A stretch of DNA of 64,000 bases from Pelecanus crispus. Lineage: Eukaryota; Chordata; Aves; Pelecaniformes; Pelecanidae. Under the pieces are notes generated by a model. The model did no database searches. It was not told the origin of the DNA and worked only from the letters and a program-made list of their open reading frames with translations. This document shows positions 51,989 through 64,000 of this stretch, in pieces. The stretch's first letter is position 1. Each line of letters starts with the position of its first letter. The position numbers and the translations under genes are program-made. The stretch spans positions 5,681,001-5,745,000 of the forward strand of contig NC_134662.1 in the NCBI RefSeq assembly GCF_030463565.1. The letters run 5' to 3'.

Positions 51989-54900
51989 CTGCAAGACAGA
52001 GAAGGTCACAGCACGTGAGCAGATGGCCAGGAGGGATGTAAAAATCAGCCACGCAGAGAGAGGTGGCTTTAGGCAGCACTGCAATGCTCCATGCGGCCCT
52101 CTGCTCCCTTGCCCCTCGAAGACAGGCACTGCCAGGCGATCTCCGGACCTTGGCAGCCTTGATCCTGTGGGAACCTGGTGTAGGGGTCCCCTAAGAACAG
52201 AAACTTCATCACTCGAGCCATGGCACACGCAAGGGCAAAGACCAGGCTTGCACCATCCCAGCCAGACACTCGTAGGACATCCTGTGCTGCAGAGGCTGTT
52301 TCCACAGTAAAACAGAAGAGTTAAGCACATTTTGACGGCTGGTATTGAAATTATGGACCTTTAAAGCAGAAATCTATGAATAAAAATACCAACAGTGATT
52401 TTATTTTCATCCGTGAGGAATGAAGGATGCCACTGGGAGGCCAAACTGGAGGCACATTAGTGACTCCAGACAACACTGGATACGCAGAGCAATAGCGGGA
52501 GCGCGTAATTCTCCCGGTGCCGGCTCACTCGTGGATTTTCCCCACGCAGGAGTGCTAAGCGAGTGTGAACCTGAGCGTGTGTACACCATCTGATAACTCA
52601 TTGAGAAACAAAAACAAGGTCTGGACCTGTTTCATGGTACAATAGATCGTCCAGCTGACTGAAGCACATTCCTATGTAACGAGACACACTGTAAACGTTA
52701 GCCACGATCTCTAAACCATCGCATGACTCACGGAGGCCTTTTATTCCTTCGAGATGCATACAGCTGAGGCGAATGGAAAAAAGCCAGGCTGTTGGCCGAA
52801 GCACCGTGGTGGATCTCCGAAGATGCAGAGAACAATAGCAAGAGACTGTAAGCAGCCATATCTATCCGATGGGAAAAAACGGCAAGAAACTGCTAGAAAC
52901 CCATCATGCTCCAGGAAAGCCAAGTATAAAAAAATCAGTATGAGGAAGATATTGTTAAAACACACACTCTTGGAAACCTTGCATCCTGCTGTGGGTTTTA
53001 ATGCTACACAGTGCAGCCAGAAATTGTGTGGTGCCCGCTAGAAAAAGGCAGCAAACGTGAGGGAGAGTTTGGAGGTTTGTTCCTTGGATCCTGCTGCACA
53101 CTGCAGATGCCAGATTTTCTGTTTTAAGGAGCGTTTGGTGTGTTTAAATGTGTGCAGTAATTTCAAGTGAGGGTCTATAAATAATATAGAAAGAAAACAC
53201 TCTGTGAAGGCACTATTTTAATTAAGGGTTTTCTAACTGTAAGAGCAGGGAAAATTTGAAACAGGCTTTCTAGCCAGGCTGTAGAATTTACTTCACAAGA
53301 CATTTTTAATTAATAAACAAATTCCTGCCCCAGTTGTCCTTGAGCCACATCTATAATGCTCTTATCTGTAAAACTGGCAGAGGCTCAGTGAGCTACTGAA
53401 CATCACCTTTCGCTTTCCTCAGGTGCACCTGGGCTGCCTCTAGTCAGCTCGCAATCACAAAATCAGCATTTTGAAGTGAATACAGATTTGACCCAGCGCA
53501 GGTCTTGGCGTGAGCTTGTAGGGAACGGAGCAGCCAAAGATGCCAGCGGGCAGTAAAAGCCCCAGAACCCCCAAAACAGGCGGGCATGGAGGCAAGGTAG
53601 AACGGACCCGAGGGGAGCAACCACACGGTGGGGAGGGCCCCAGGGGGACGAGGACAAATGGTGCTTCCCCTCATACAAGTCAAAGGAAGGACGAAAAAGG
53701 AGATTTCCTTGCCCTCACCATCCCGAGCTCGCCGCAGAGAAAGCAGCAAAGCCCCGAGAGGCGGCAGGGATGCGGCTGCGGAGCTGACGGGCGCCGTGGC
53801 CCGACAGAGGCCAGAGCCCTGGCCCGCAGGTTTAGCTCAAACAAAGAGGGTTTCTCCTCCCAAGCAGGGTCCGGCCGTCCTGCCAAGGCTACGCTGGGCC
53901 CGCACCAGGCTCCAGGCTGCGGCTCTGAAGTGGATCCCTGGAACAGAGTCAGCTCCTTGGAGGCCTGGAAAATATTCCCTGTGCTCTGCCTGTGCCATGC
54001 AGAGCTCGGGAGTTGGCCAAGGCATAGGCTGCAGACAACAGACCCCCTCCAGGCCCACCAAACGACTTATATCCTCCTCGGAGACTTCAGACACTCCCAT
54101 TCAACACACAATAAATCAGTTTTGCAGCCAGCCTCCGGCGAACTCGGCAGCAGTGGCCGTTAGGCAGCAGCGCGCGGCGCGCACGGGGCTGCAGCGATGG
54201 GGAGACCATTTTAGGCAATGTGCGAGCACCAGACGCGACAATTCAGGGCTCCCCGCATCTAACGCCTCAGCCGGTGGATGCTGGGCTGGCACCACGCGCA
54301 GAGCCGAGCCGCGCGGACGCGTGGGCAAGGGGGGCTGCTGGAGGGGCTCACGGGGTTAAAACGCTTTCAGGCATCAGGTTCTGGCACGATGAGCAAGGGA
54401 AGGCCAGCGTGGAGCACGCGCAGGAGGCAGGCAGGTCTGAGGGGCTGTGGACATCCCTACGTCCACAACTGAGTTGGTCACCCATACATCAGCAAGTCAG
54501 GCAAACTCTGGAGCCTCTCGAGTCTCCTGGACTCCGCGCTCGAGCCTGTTTGGAAGGAGCCACGCTCCGACTCGCTGCGGCGTGGTGGTAAGGGGACGGG
54601 GCATCCTAAATCCCCAGGCACGGGCAGGCAGCAGCGTTCACCTTCACTCAGCTGAAGCTGGAGGTGGGATGACAAAATGACACTTTCAAGAACATAGGCT
54701 GTTTGCTTTAGGGGAACATTAAGCAGATTTGGTATTGCAGTTGCTTAATTCACCTCTGGCTGGGAACCATAAAAGGTTATTGCTGCAGGGAGCAGCTGCA
54801 TCAGAGGAATTCCCAGGGCAGAGCTGGGGAGGAAGCGTCGCGGCCCGGGCCGGGCAGGTCCCCGCACACGAGCGGGGCTCTGCTGCACTTCGCCAGAGCT

Positions 54901-57900
54901 TCCCAGCAGGCGACACATGATGGCTGGGCTCCTGCGTGGGGAGGAAGGAAGCAGTGACAGGCATCCACTGCATGTAACACGCTGGGAGAGTCTCGGGGGT
55001 TTTGACACCATGGGAACAGTGGGATCAGTCAGCTGAGCTGGTTTGCCTCAAGGAGGAAAACTCCATGCTGCTCTAACTGCGTGCAAGGCCACCGGGAGCC
55101 CAACAAATATTTAAATATTTCCTTTTCAGACCTACAGTCGAAACCTCCCTCCTGCGACTGCCTCTGCTGATTTCCCTCGGACGGGCCGGTCGCTGGAGAT
55201 GCACCCGCCAGCGTCACAGCGGGAGACGGCAGCAGAGCAGCGCGCTGGGACAAGGCCTCCGCTGCGGCCGTGCTCGCCCGCCTGCCCCGCTGCTCGGCGC
55301 AGGATGCTGCAGGGCCGCGAGTCGCCCCGGAGCCAGGCTGGCGCTGGCAGGGGAAGCATCAGAGGAAACGTGGACGCGAGGTCTCGCCATGCCGGTCACG
55401 TCCTCCGAGCATCAAACGCTCTGCGTTTCCACTGGGGAAAACCACACCAAACGCGGCGGGACAAAGGCACTGGTCAGTTCTGCTACATGAAACAATCCCA
55501 GGAGGAAGGAAAGACCAGAGCGTCTGGGCATTTCCCAGAAATCAGGGGTAGAGACTGTTGGGAAACCACAGAGAGCATCACGGACAAGAAACAAAAATTT
55601 TTCAGTTTCCTCCTGGCTCCTGCCCTGCTGGCCCCGCACCAGCTGCCCGCTACGTACCGCCCCGCGCCGCATCCGGAGCTATAGGGTAAAACCTCTGTAA
55701 AGCAAGTGCTAAACTCGCTGTGCCGAAATCGGATGAAGCGCAGTCCTTCGCCTGGTCTGGGCCCCACATCGTCGGCAGTTGGCAGCGCTGGGGGTTGGCT
55801 CCTGCAGCCCAGGCTGGAGGAGGGGAGGAGATAAGCCGTCCAACACTGTAACATACTGTACAGCGAGCTGCGGTCTTATCACTGCCTTTGGGGCCTGGTT
55901 TTTGGGCGTGAAGGGCCAGAGGAGCGGGGAGCCAGCGGAGTCCTCAGCTCACTCCCAGCCGAAGGGTCTCGGTGGGGCTGAGAGGATTTGCAGCCCCTCT
56001 GATGCTCTCCAAGTCCCAAGAGTCACCGTGCAGCTTCCGCCAGTGACTCTGCCGGGCGCTGAGGGAAGGTCCCGCGCGGAGCGGCGAGTGCCACGGTGCA
56101 GAAAGCCAGCGCCAGGAGAGGAGCTGAGCAAGACCCGAATGTTTTGTGCCCGCAGCAGAAGCCCCAGCGGGACAAACTGCTCTGCGAGCCCATGCTGGGG
56201 GGAGAGGGCTCTACCGAGACACTCTCCAAAGCAGTCAGTGCTCGCAAGCACCGCGAGGCTGATTTATTTGTTACAGAAATGAGCCCACCTGAGCCTTCCC
56301 GGCGAGCCCGTAACGCCGCAGCAGGCACAGTGCGGGTGAGGCTGAGTGGGGTGTCCCAGCCGGGCTCGGGGCTCGCCACGGCTCAGAGCCTGCGTGACCC
56401 TGCCTCCTGCTCTGAATTAACCTTCCTTTGACCGTTCAGTTTGGGTCTTGGTCTCCTGCACATCCCCATCGGAAAAGAACTAGGGGTGGGGAATAACGAG
56501 GGAGAAAGAGCATCAGGAGCTCTAATGCCGCAGATAAAGGCACCCGAAAGCGTCAGCCTGAGGCAGTGTCTGCAGGCAGGGACAGCAGTGTCCAGCTCCT
56601 CCGGGACTGCAAACATCCCGCTTCCCGGGGCTCTCACTTCCCTCTTCCCAAGTCACGGCACTGCGTGCAGGAATGAGGCCAGTTCACACCATTGCTGGCA
56701 TTTCCCGTCCCTGCTCTCGGACACCGTGAAGCCCAGCTGGTGCCACACAAACCGCCACGGCTCAGACTGTGCTCCGAACACGGGCGCTCTGCTCGTCAGC
56801 CCTCTCTGAAAGTCTGGAGGAATCTTCCCCAGCATCTGCTCAAACACCAAACTCTTGACATAAGGCTCAGCCTTCGCCAGGCAGCCGTGCAGAGACAGCT
56901 GTCTGCAAACACCAGGACCTCCAGCTCACTGGCAGCAACGAAACAAATTTATTACAAAACCAGAAGGCTGATATTTAACCCATTACCCAGCTCCTAAAAG
57001 CATTAATGTGCCTTGAAAAGAAGATGAAACAGGAGGAAAAAGCGTTAACCAGCACTTAAGCAGTGTCCCCTGCAGAGAGGAGCGGGGTGCACCCAACGCC
57101 GAGCTCTGCCCCGGGACCCCAACGCTCTCTGCTCCCTGCTCGTCCGGGACAGGCTCTCCCGACCGCCCTGCAGCAGCCCAGCTCCCGACACACGGCTCAG
57201 ACCGCTCTCCCCGTGCGCAGGCCGTTACCTCGCTTAAAGGACCATCTCTTCCTCCAGCGCTTCGAGAACGACGGCCAGGAGTGATTGAGCAGCGAGTCTG
57301 ACATTTGGGAGCCCTGCGAGCCCTGCGCAAGGTATAACCCCAAGCAGGAGAGCACAGCACGGAGCACGGCAGAGCTCAGCGCGGTCTAAGGCAGCACTGC
57401 AGGCTGCAGCCCAGGGGCTGCCAAGGGGGGAGTGGAGAAGCCAAGTGTTTTGTCAGAAGTATCAGCTGATGGAAGCTGTAGCCAGGGAGTAATTCCTGGT
57501 CTCTAGCGTTCCCACCTGTGTGATGGGTCAGTGACTTCCTACAGCGGGGCCCCAGGGATTAGTGGCCCTGGAGCACACGCAGCCCCTGAACGCTGCTCGA
57601 GGCTTGCAGATGGAAACAGAAAACAAGCTGTTAACGCACCATAACCCCTTCCCCTCGCTGCCAAAACCTCCCTGCTCCGTTCATGGTGATCAGCTGTCGG
57701 CTTGATAAACCATCACCTCTCAGGTGGTTCTGCAGGGGCAGAACCTTTACCTGGGTAACGCAGGGTAAGAATTAAGACCACAGGCTTGATATTTGCACCT
57801 TTGGCACCGTTTTCAAGTGCCGTGGCAGAGCCTCTGCAAGGGAAGGTGCGAGACCCTGTCCGTCCACAACATCAGCATCATCTTGCAGCTCGCGGCGAGT

Positions 57901-60900
57901 CCCCATCCCCACGCACGGACCTTTCTCCAAGCCCTTCTCAGCTCTCCCACACAGGTGGGAGCCATCTCAGCTATCTCCAGACTGCCCCAAGAGACCAAAC
58001 TCCCCACCCTGAGGTCTCCAAGGCCACTGCTCCCGATTGGCACCAGCCCCACAGCCCAGACTGGCTCCAAACTTTGCTCCCACCCCCTCGATGAGGCTGA
58101 AGAACCCGAGTTTTACCCCTGTGCAGCTGCTGGGCTCCTGGGCCAGCCTGAACCTTCTCCCCGCTGTTCAGCTTGCACTTGCGGCCTCGCTGAGCAGAGC
58201 CCAGCCAGTTTGGGAATGGCCACAGGCACCTCCACGGCATGGAGCCCACACTGGGCTGGTGTTATGCAAAAGCTGGTGGCGAAAAGCATTTCCCTTGCCT
58301 GGCCCCAAACCCCAAAGCGTCATCTGCCCAGCGCAGCCCTCCCCACATGTCCTGTGCTTTGATCTCGACGATAACACAGGTGCCCAGCCCTGGAGCGGGC
58401 AGTGTGGAGGGGAATTTGGGGGGCCCAGGCGCGGACCCCTCTTGTGCCCAGCCCAAACCCAGCAGCGGGCAGTGCCAAGGTGTCCTTGCAAACCTTCCGC
58501 TGTGGCACAGCAGCAGCAGGAGCCACGAGCAGCACCCGTAGGGTGCTCAGCCAGCCCAGCACTGCCCCAAAGGCAGCCATGGCGACACGCTGCGGGTTGA
58601 ACCCTGACCTCAGCTTCTCTTCACTCGCAGCAGAGCAAAGCTCCTTGTAGGCTGAGGCTCCCCAGCCCACGTTTTGCCTGCAAGCGTGTGCAAGGGCAAG
58701 GCTGAACAAAACCCAGCGCTTGGACTTTTGCCTTCGAGACAAGCTGCTTCCTCTCAAGGCCGTGAGGAAGAAGAGTGACAACGCTGTTGTCGCGGGATGG
58801 AGGGTGTACAGAGAGCGACTTACCCTGAGGGCTGGAGGCATCTCTCTGGCGAGTTCCCTGTGCACGCTTTGCACCTGACAACCCCGGCTTCTTCTCCAGC
58901 TGCTGGAGCAAAGCGGGAAGCGGAGACTCATCAGGGAAGCGGCAGCCGTGCGGCTGGTTTGCTCACGGGGGCCTCTGGCTCAACCATCTCACCACTTCCC
59001 CTTTCCGATGGCACAAACCAACCCGCCTCGCCCATGCTGCAGTTCCTTCGACGGCATCCCCACTGCTGCCCCGGCGCTCGCTCCCACCCTCGCAGGGGTT
59101 GGGGCTCTGGGAGGGTCCAGCAGAATCACCTGGGGGGGCACGGACCCCAAAGCACCCGGTGCAGGGGCCCGGAGAGCTGCCGAACCAGCAATGGCTGCGA
59201 GGACAGCAATTGCCGCAAACTGCTTCCTGTTCCGTTCAGAGAAAAACCGATCTGTGCGCCGTGAGAGCCCAGCGCACACGGGCTGCGCCCACAGGCTCGT
59301 TGCACCATCCCTCGTTAGCCTCCTGCCAGGGGCAGCAAGGCCTCACGCGGGGCTCCTGTTAACGCGTCCTCCGTCTTTGCTGTCATGGGTTGACCTTGGG
59401 CCGCAACGGGGACCCCGAAGGCCAGCGGGTCTCAGTCTTACACGGGATGAAGTGATAGCAAAGCACGGAAATGCCTGTGCTGGCCACAGTCCGTGCAGGT
59501 GAGAGACGGGCCCCTCAGCTCCCGAAGCGGGTGGGGTGAGGGATGAGGCAGCGGTCCCCCTGCCCTCGCCGTGTGCGGTCCGGCAGGCAGAGCCCCCGGC
59601 ACAGCCTGGCCTCAGGTTTTTCGGCACGGCCGTTCGCTCCTTCCCAACGAGCCCCGTGGGCTGATGAGCGCACGCTCCTCGTCCCGCTGCCCCGAGCGCA
59701 CGCCAGCCCCAGCCAAGCCCTAATCAGAACAAGATCCGCTCACACTCCAATTACTCAGAGACCGCAGCTTTGGCAGCGCTTGGAATAGCAATTACCCCGT
59801 GCTCCAGGAAACCACAAGAGCAAAGAGGAATTAAGGTTTAATTTCTCTGAAGTCCACAAGAGCTGGATCACTATCAGAGATCGGGGCTGCTCCTAAATAC
59901 CAGGCAGCCGCCCCAGCTGACGGGATGGTGAGTTGTCCTCAGCTCAAACGAGGACGAGAGCTTCTGCCCCATGCCTGACGTGGTTTGGGGGCTCCCGAAG
60001 GGGAGCCGTGGAGGCAGCCTGGAAGAGCGATGAGGGGTGACGGCCCGAGGGCTGGCCGAGCCTCTGCAGCCTCCCCACAGCATCCCAGAGAGCCCAGCAG
60101 GCAGCAAACCTCCCGTGACAGCAAGTTCAAGTTCCGTGGCTTTGCTTAATTTTGCATTTTAGGATTCCCCAGAGATCAAGCCTGTGCCAGAAGCAGCAAC
60201 TCCAAAACATCTTAAAATACCAGTTTGTTTCTCATCACTCTCACGGTAAGAGAGCTCTGACGGGCTTACAGAAGCGCCGAAGCCCAGCTGAGCTCCTTGG
60301 CGTGCCCGAAGCGGGGCGGCGGGCAGAGCAGGGCCCGCGCCGCGTGCCTCGTCCAGCCCCACGTGCAGGGGCACGAGGTGGCATCAGCACCGCGCGCTTT
60401 CTGCGCAGCCAGCACCGGCACCTCCCGCCAGCCCTGGGCTGAGGAACTTGCTGGAACTTGTCAGGGACAGGGGCGAGGATTCACCTCCACCCCTCCGAAA
60501 AAGCAGCGCTTTTTTGCAAAAAGAAAATCACGCTACTCGCTTTTATAACAATTCCTTGTACGAGCGTCAAACCATATCCCGGGGCCCTCCCGGGGGGCGG
60601 GTTGGGCACGGTGAGGGGCAGAGCTCCCCGCGGGATCCCAGCAGCCCCAAACCGTTCAGGGCGGGCAGGGAAGGACCGTCGCCGGGGCCGAGGCGTGAGG
60701 AGCCAGGGCTACGGCGCAGGCTGTCAGCCAGGGCAAATCATCCGCGGCCGGACAGAGCCGCGGGGAAGGAACTATTGCGCCGAAACTATTCATTCCACCG
60801 GCTGCATTGCTGCACCATCGGGCCCGGCCGTCAGCCCCCGCGAGGGGCCCGCATCGGCCGCAGCTCCTGCAGACGCCGGCGGTGGCAATCCCAAGGCTAC

Positions 60901-61529
60901 GAGGAACGACGGCACCACCGAACGGTTTGGCTGAATGCAAGGAAAGCAGGGCGTCTGAAAAATAGCAACAGTAAGTCCCCCACCTTGCTGGCGCAGCTGA
61001 TCGGGAAGGAAATCTCGCCTCTGGTGAAGCAAAAGAAGATTTAAGAAATTCTTTAGCTTCCAGAGCGGCTGGCTGCAGAGCCGGTGAGACGGTTCCTGGT
61101 GCAAAGCCGGTTATGGCTGCTCAGCCGCGGGACCGGGATGAAGCAGATCCCCCGACTTCTATTTTTCAGAACTGCCTGTGCAGGCGCTTGTCCCCTTACG
61201 GGGAGGGAAGCCTGGGTCCGTCCATGTGGAAAGAACAGATTTAGATTACAGCGAAGCAGCTCTCGCTGTTTCAGGCAGAAGGAATCCCCTTACCAACGCC
61301 CACCCGACGGCATCGGGGAGGACGCAGCCCAGCACGGACGGCCCGGGTCGTCAGGCAGAGGAGCTGAACTGGCTTCAGACCACAACCCTGGAACTGGCAG
61401 ATCGCTATTTTCTTTTTCTTAACACCATTCATTTTGCAAGCGAAAGTATCGCTTATTCCAAGCTACAGATTTAGTGCTTTCTCTGTGGTAAAGCAGCGTT
61501 CAGTGCTGCACAGACAGCAGACACACGAA
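51989..61529. other. Upstream region or first intron(s) of ARHGEF18, no gene supported
   Basis: GC-rich DNA with several small CpG clusters (near 53.7, 54.2, 54.8, 55.3 and 56.1 kb). Open frames of up to about 240 codons occur but have no recognisable domain and no GC3 bias clearly beyond background. An upstream noncoding exon of ARHGEF18 must lie here or beyond; I could not place it. Confidence 0.45.
60580..60930. promoter_or_regulatory. CpG island, candidate promoter of the full-length ARHGEF18 transcript
   Basis: The densest CpG stretch right of 52 kb, with repeated CCGCGG, GGCCGG and GCGCCG motifs in a background without them. Its position 8.7 kb upstream of coding exon 1 and next to a - strand poly(A) signal suits a - strand promoter. 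No start site or donor could be assigned, so the link to ARHGEF18 is inference. Confidence 0.35.
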
Positions 61530-64000
61530 CAGAGTTATTCTTGGATAATTTATTCAGAATTTTAATATAAACAGTTAATTGTTCAATATCCTGACACACA
61601 GCAAGATTTGTTTTTTCCTTAATATTCAAAGATATTTTCCGTACATGTCACTGCTTGGCTCATATATGAAAACATTGAAAAAATAAATCAAGGGGGGAAG
61701 GTTTTTCTCTTTTTCTTCCTTTTTAAAAAAAAATCATGGCACATTTGATCCTTTATTTCAAACAAGAAGTATCTGCAATACTATTTGTATTCTGCAACCT
61801 TAGAGATGCAGATAGTAAAGTGGGAGCAGCAAGATTAAACAGAAAGAAAAAAAAAAAAAGACTTCACAGAACATCACTTAACACGTAACCGAAACCGTCT
61901 TCAGTTTATCCAATGGCAAGCAGAAAGCATCTGCTTGTGGCTGTGTTTGATAACGCCGATGTCCAGCACCCCCGCCCATGCAGGTCCTCAAACACAAACC
62001 ACTGCCTTGACACTCCACGAATAAAATCATTGCCCCAGCTGAAGCAAAGGGCAACGCTTTTCCTTTTTAAATAACATTCCACCATCTCAGCTTTAGAAGG
62101 GGCCTTTCTGAAGTTCTCCATCAGCCAGCTGTCATGGGACGCGGCATGGGAGAAGCATTCGGACACTGGGATGGTGGGAGCGTTGCTGGATGCTGCTGGG
62201 AGTAACTGGATTCACAGAAGAGCTTTGGTACGGAGCCCAGCTCGGGCATCTCAGGTAACCAGTCCTGAGCTCAAGCCTTACTGGTGACGCTGGGACCTAA
62301 CAGGGGCTGGGACCCAGCGAAGCGAGAGCCTCCGTGCCCACGTCTGAGCTCCGCCGATGGCTCCTCGTGAGCTGCCAGAACCGTCCCGGGTCCTCCCAGC
62401 CGGGAGCCCCGCTCCCACAGGGACTTTCTGGACCGAGAAAAACAAAGTACGTAGCACCATCAGTTAGAACACCGGACTCGGAACAAAACGACTACCAGAA
62501 CCATAATTTCTTGCCGATTGCAAAGCTGTTGGCAGAAAAAAAAAAAGATAACAACGCTGTAGGAGTTAATACTAACTTTATTATACAATATTTAAAAAGT
62601 CATTTCTCTACCTGTCCCCTTAGAGCTTGCATTGTGCTGCAGTTAATTTGCTGAAACCGCAAGAATAAGTGCTTACTTTCGAGAAGGACAAGCAATTTCA
62701 TTTTAAAAAGAAATACACATTTAATGACAGCAGATTTGCTAAAAACGGTAGCTTTAGAATTGCTTTTGAACAGTCAGGTTCCTCCCAAAGTCAACCGTGC
62801 GATTGGCTTCACTCTTGCGATGCTCGACACAAGGCAAGCGGGACCAGAACAGGCTGAACGTGTTAATGCTCCGACACCAAGTCACGCACAGAATCCAAGC
62901 AGAGTTAACACAGAGCCAAGCAGAAGGTAATAAAAAGGCCAAATTCAGTTAAGTTCATACAAATACCAAACTAATCTTATTTTGATTTCGTGTATTTCAG
63001 AAGTAACTGTTTCTCGATTCCAAGCCATTCAACAGCTCCTTTCCCTGGACCACAGGGAAGTGCGAGGGGCATCGGCGGCTCCGCAGCGGGAGCGGGTCCC
63101 GCCGTGGCCGCGCCCGCGTCTCCGCACGGCGCCGGGCAGCGTCGCGGGCGGCTGGGACGCGGCGAGCGTCAGAGGGTTTATCTGCAGTTCCTTGCTCACT
63201 CCGGGCTCTGAACCGATCTCACACGGGAGCACCTAGCACAGCCTTGAGTAAGGTTTTTATGGCACAAAGATATTTCACTTTCCGACTTGCAAAACAAGGT
63301 TCCAGTCTTGGTATCAGGAATCGCTGCTCGCAGTGAAGGGCCCGCAGTACCTCAGGGTCCGTCTTCGTGTCACAGGGACGTTAAGAGGGAACTCGATGGC
63401 CTCCCCCGCTCCCCTAAAACGGAGGCTCAAGAACAACCGACGCAGCACCCTCCCCGCTCCCGTCTCCCTATTTGCCTTCAGCAGTTAGGTCAGTAACGCA
63501 GTAAGCGACTTTGAGATTTTTCCAAAGAGATACCAACACTATATGCAACATACTAAAATTAAGCAAAGTGTCCCATCGCTATCATACAAATTTAGGAGGA
63601 AAGAGATACACTATCCATAAATTAAGAGCACCCTTTAGCAACCTAGAAGCAGCCTCTTCCATACCGACACAGCTGCTTTACGATCAACAGAAAATATCCT
63701 CGTTGCAGCGTGGTCTACTTCCCATCACCTTCCCCAACCCAGCGCTGGCGCGGAGTTTATTAGCTCTTCTACTTTACAACACAATAGAGTATTTACAAGC
63801 AGCCAAGAAAGACACGTTTCTAACCCAGCAGCCAAGCTCTGCGATGCTGCGCTGTGCTGCAAGAGAAGTACCAGATTTGCAAGAGGCGTTCCGGAAGTGG
63901 CAATTGAATTTAATGTGCAAACGTTTCGGAGAAACCTCTCCAGTCTCGCGCTTCGAACATCTGCTCAGTGAAAACCCAGCGGAGCACAGAAAGCTGTTCC
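61530..64000 (-). other. Possible 3' UTR or lncRNA of an unidentified - strand gene
   Basis: AT-rich sequence with A/T runs (61.6-61.9 kb) lies upstream of the poly(A) signal at 61549-61554. An 86-codon - strand frame at 61906-62166 begins with ATG but matches no family I know and may be chance. A short CpG-rich patch is at 63050-63180. No coding exon with clear bias was found. Confidence 0.3.
61549..61554 (-). terminator. - strand poly(A) signal with GU-rich element
   Basis: AATAAA on the - strand is followed within 20-45 bases by GTTCGTGTGTCTGCTGTCTG, a strong GU-rich downstream element. This suggests a - strand transcript ending near 61530 whose body lies to the right. Confidence 0.45.

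Noticed and set aside
53628..54359. A 243-codon + strand open frame upstream of ARHGEF18
   Set aside because: GC-rich background lowers stop frequency; no domain, and overlapping frames are equally open.
58320..58931. A 203-codon - strand open frame
   Set aside because: No family resemblance and no splice or codon-bias support; overlapping frames on + are similar in length.

Overview
This is 64 kb of vertebrate nuclear DNA, most likely from a bird. The support is compact multi-exon gene structure, two antisense 3' ends of CR1 LINEs (2708-2775 and 40222-40312), long CpG- and G-rich minisatellite tracts typical of avian microchromosomes, and proteins close to vertebrate orthologues. I see no bacterial, viral or plasmid sequence.

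Layout. (1) The left edge (2-97, + strand) holds the last 31 codons and stop of a kelch-repeat protein of the ectodermal-neural cortex (ENC/KLHL25) family, best explained as ENC3. A 3' UTR of about 1.6 kb follows and ends at a double AATAAA (1665-1680). (2) 1.7-7.2 kb is intergenic and contains a 31-bp minisatellite, a CR1 fragment and a (TA)n tract. (3) From about 7.2 to at least 52 kb on the - strand lies ARHGEF18 (p114RhoGEF). I reconstructed 28 coding exons with matching phases at every junction. They give one continuous 1476-residue reading frame from an ATG at 51866 to a stop at 11858: N-terminal regulatory region, half of a C1-type zinc finger, DH domain, PH domain, coiled coil, and a conserved C terminus ending in DVIFF. 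The two genes converge tail to tail. (4) The 17.2-kb intron between coding exons 9 and 10 contains a CpG island with a G-rich minisatellite (38.8-40.2 kb) and, against exon 10, a TATA-box promoter candidate. These are two plausible internal promoters for shorter isoforms: 1015 residues starting at Met462, and 1120 residues starting with a myristoylation-type MGNTNS peptide. (5) 52-61.5 kb is GC-rich DNA upstream of ARHGEF18 with scattered CpG clusters and no gene I can support. (6) 61.5-64 kb looks like the 3' end of another - strand transcript, judged only from a good poly(A) signal.

Most interesting result: the ENC-type gene beside ARHGEF18, convergent, repeats the arrangement KLHL25-AKAP13 and ENC1-ARHGEF28 in human. 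It therefore looks like the third copy of an ancient ENC-RhoGEF pair, in which the ENC member is reported to be lost from eutherian mammals. Exon boundaries were placed by hand from splice consensus, reading frame and recalled human ARHGEF18 protein; no alignment program was run.
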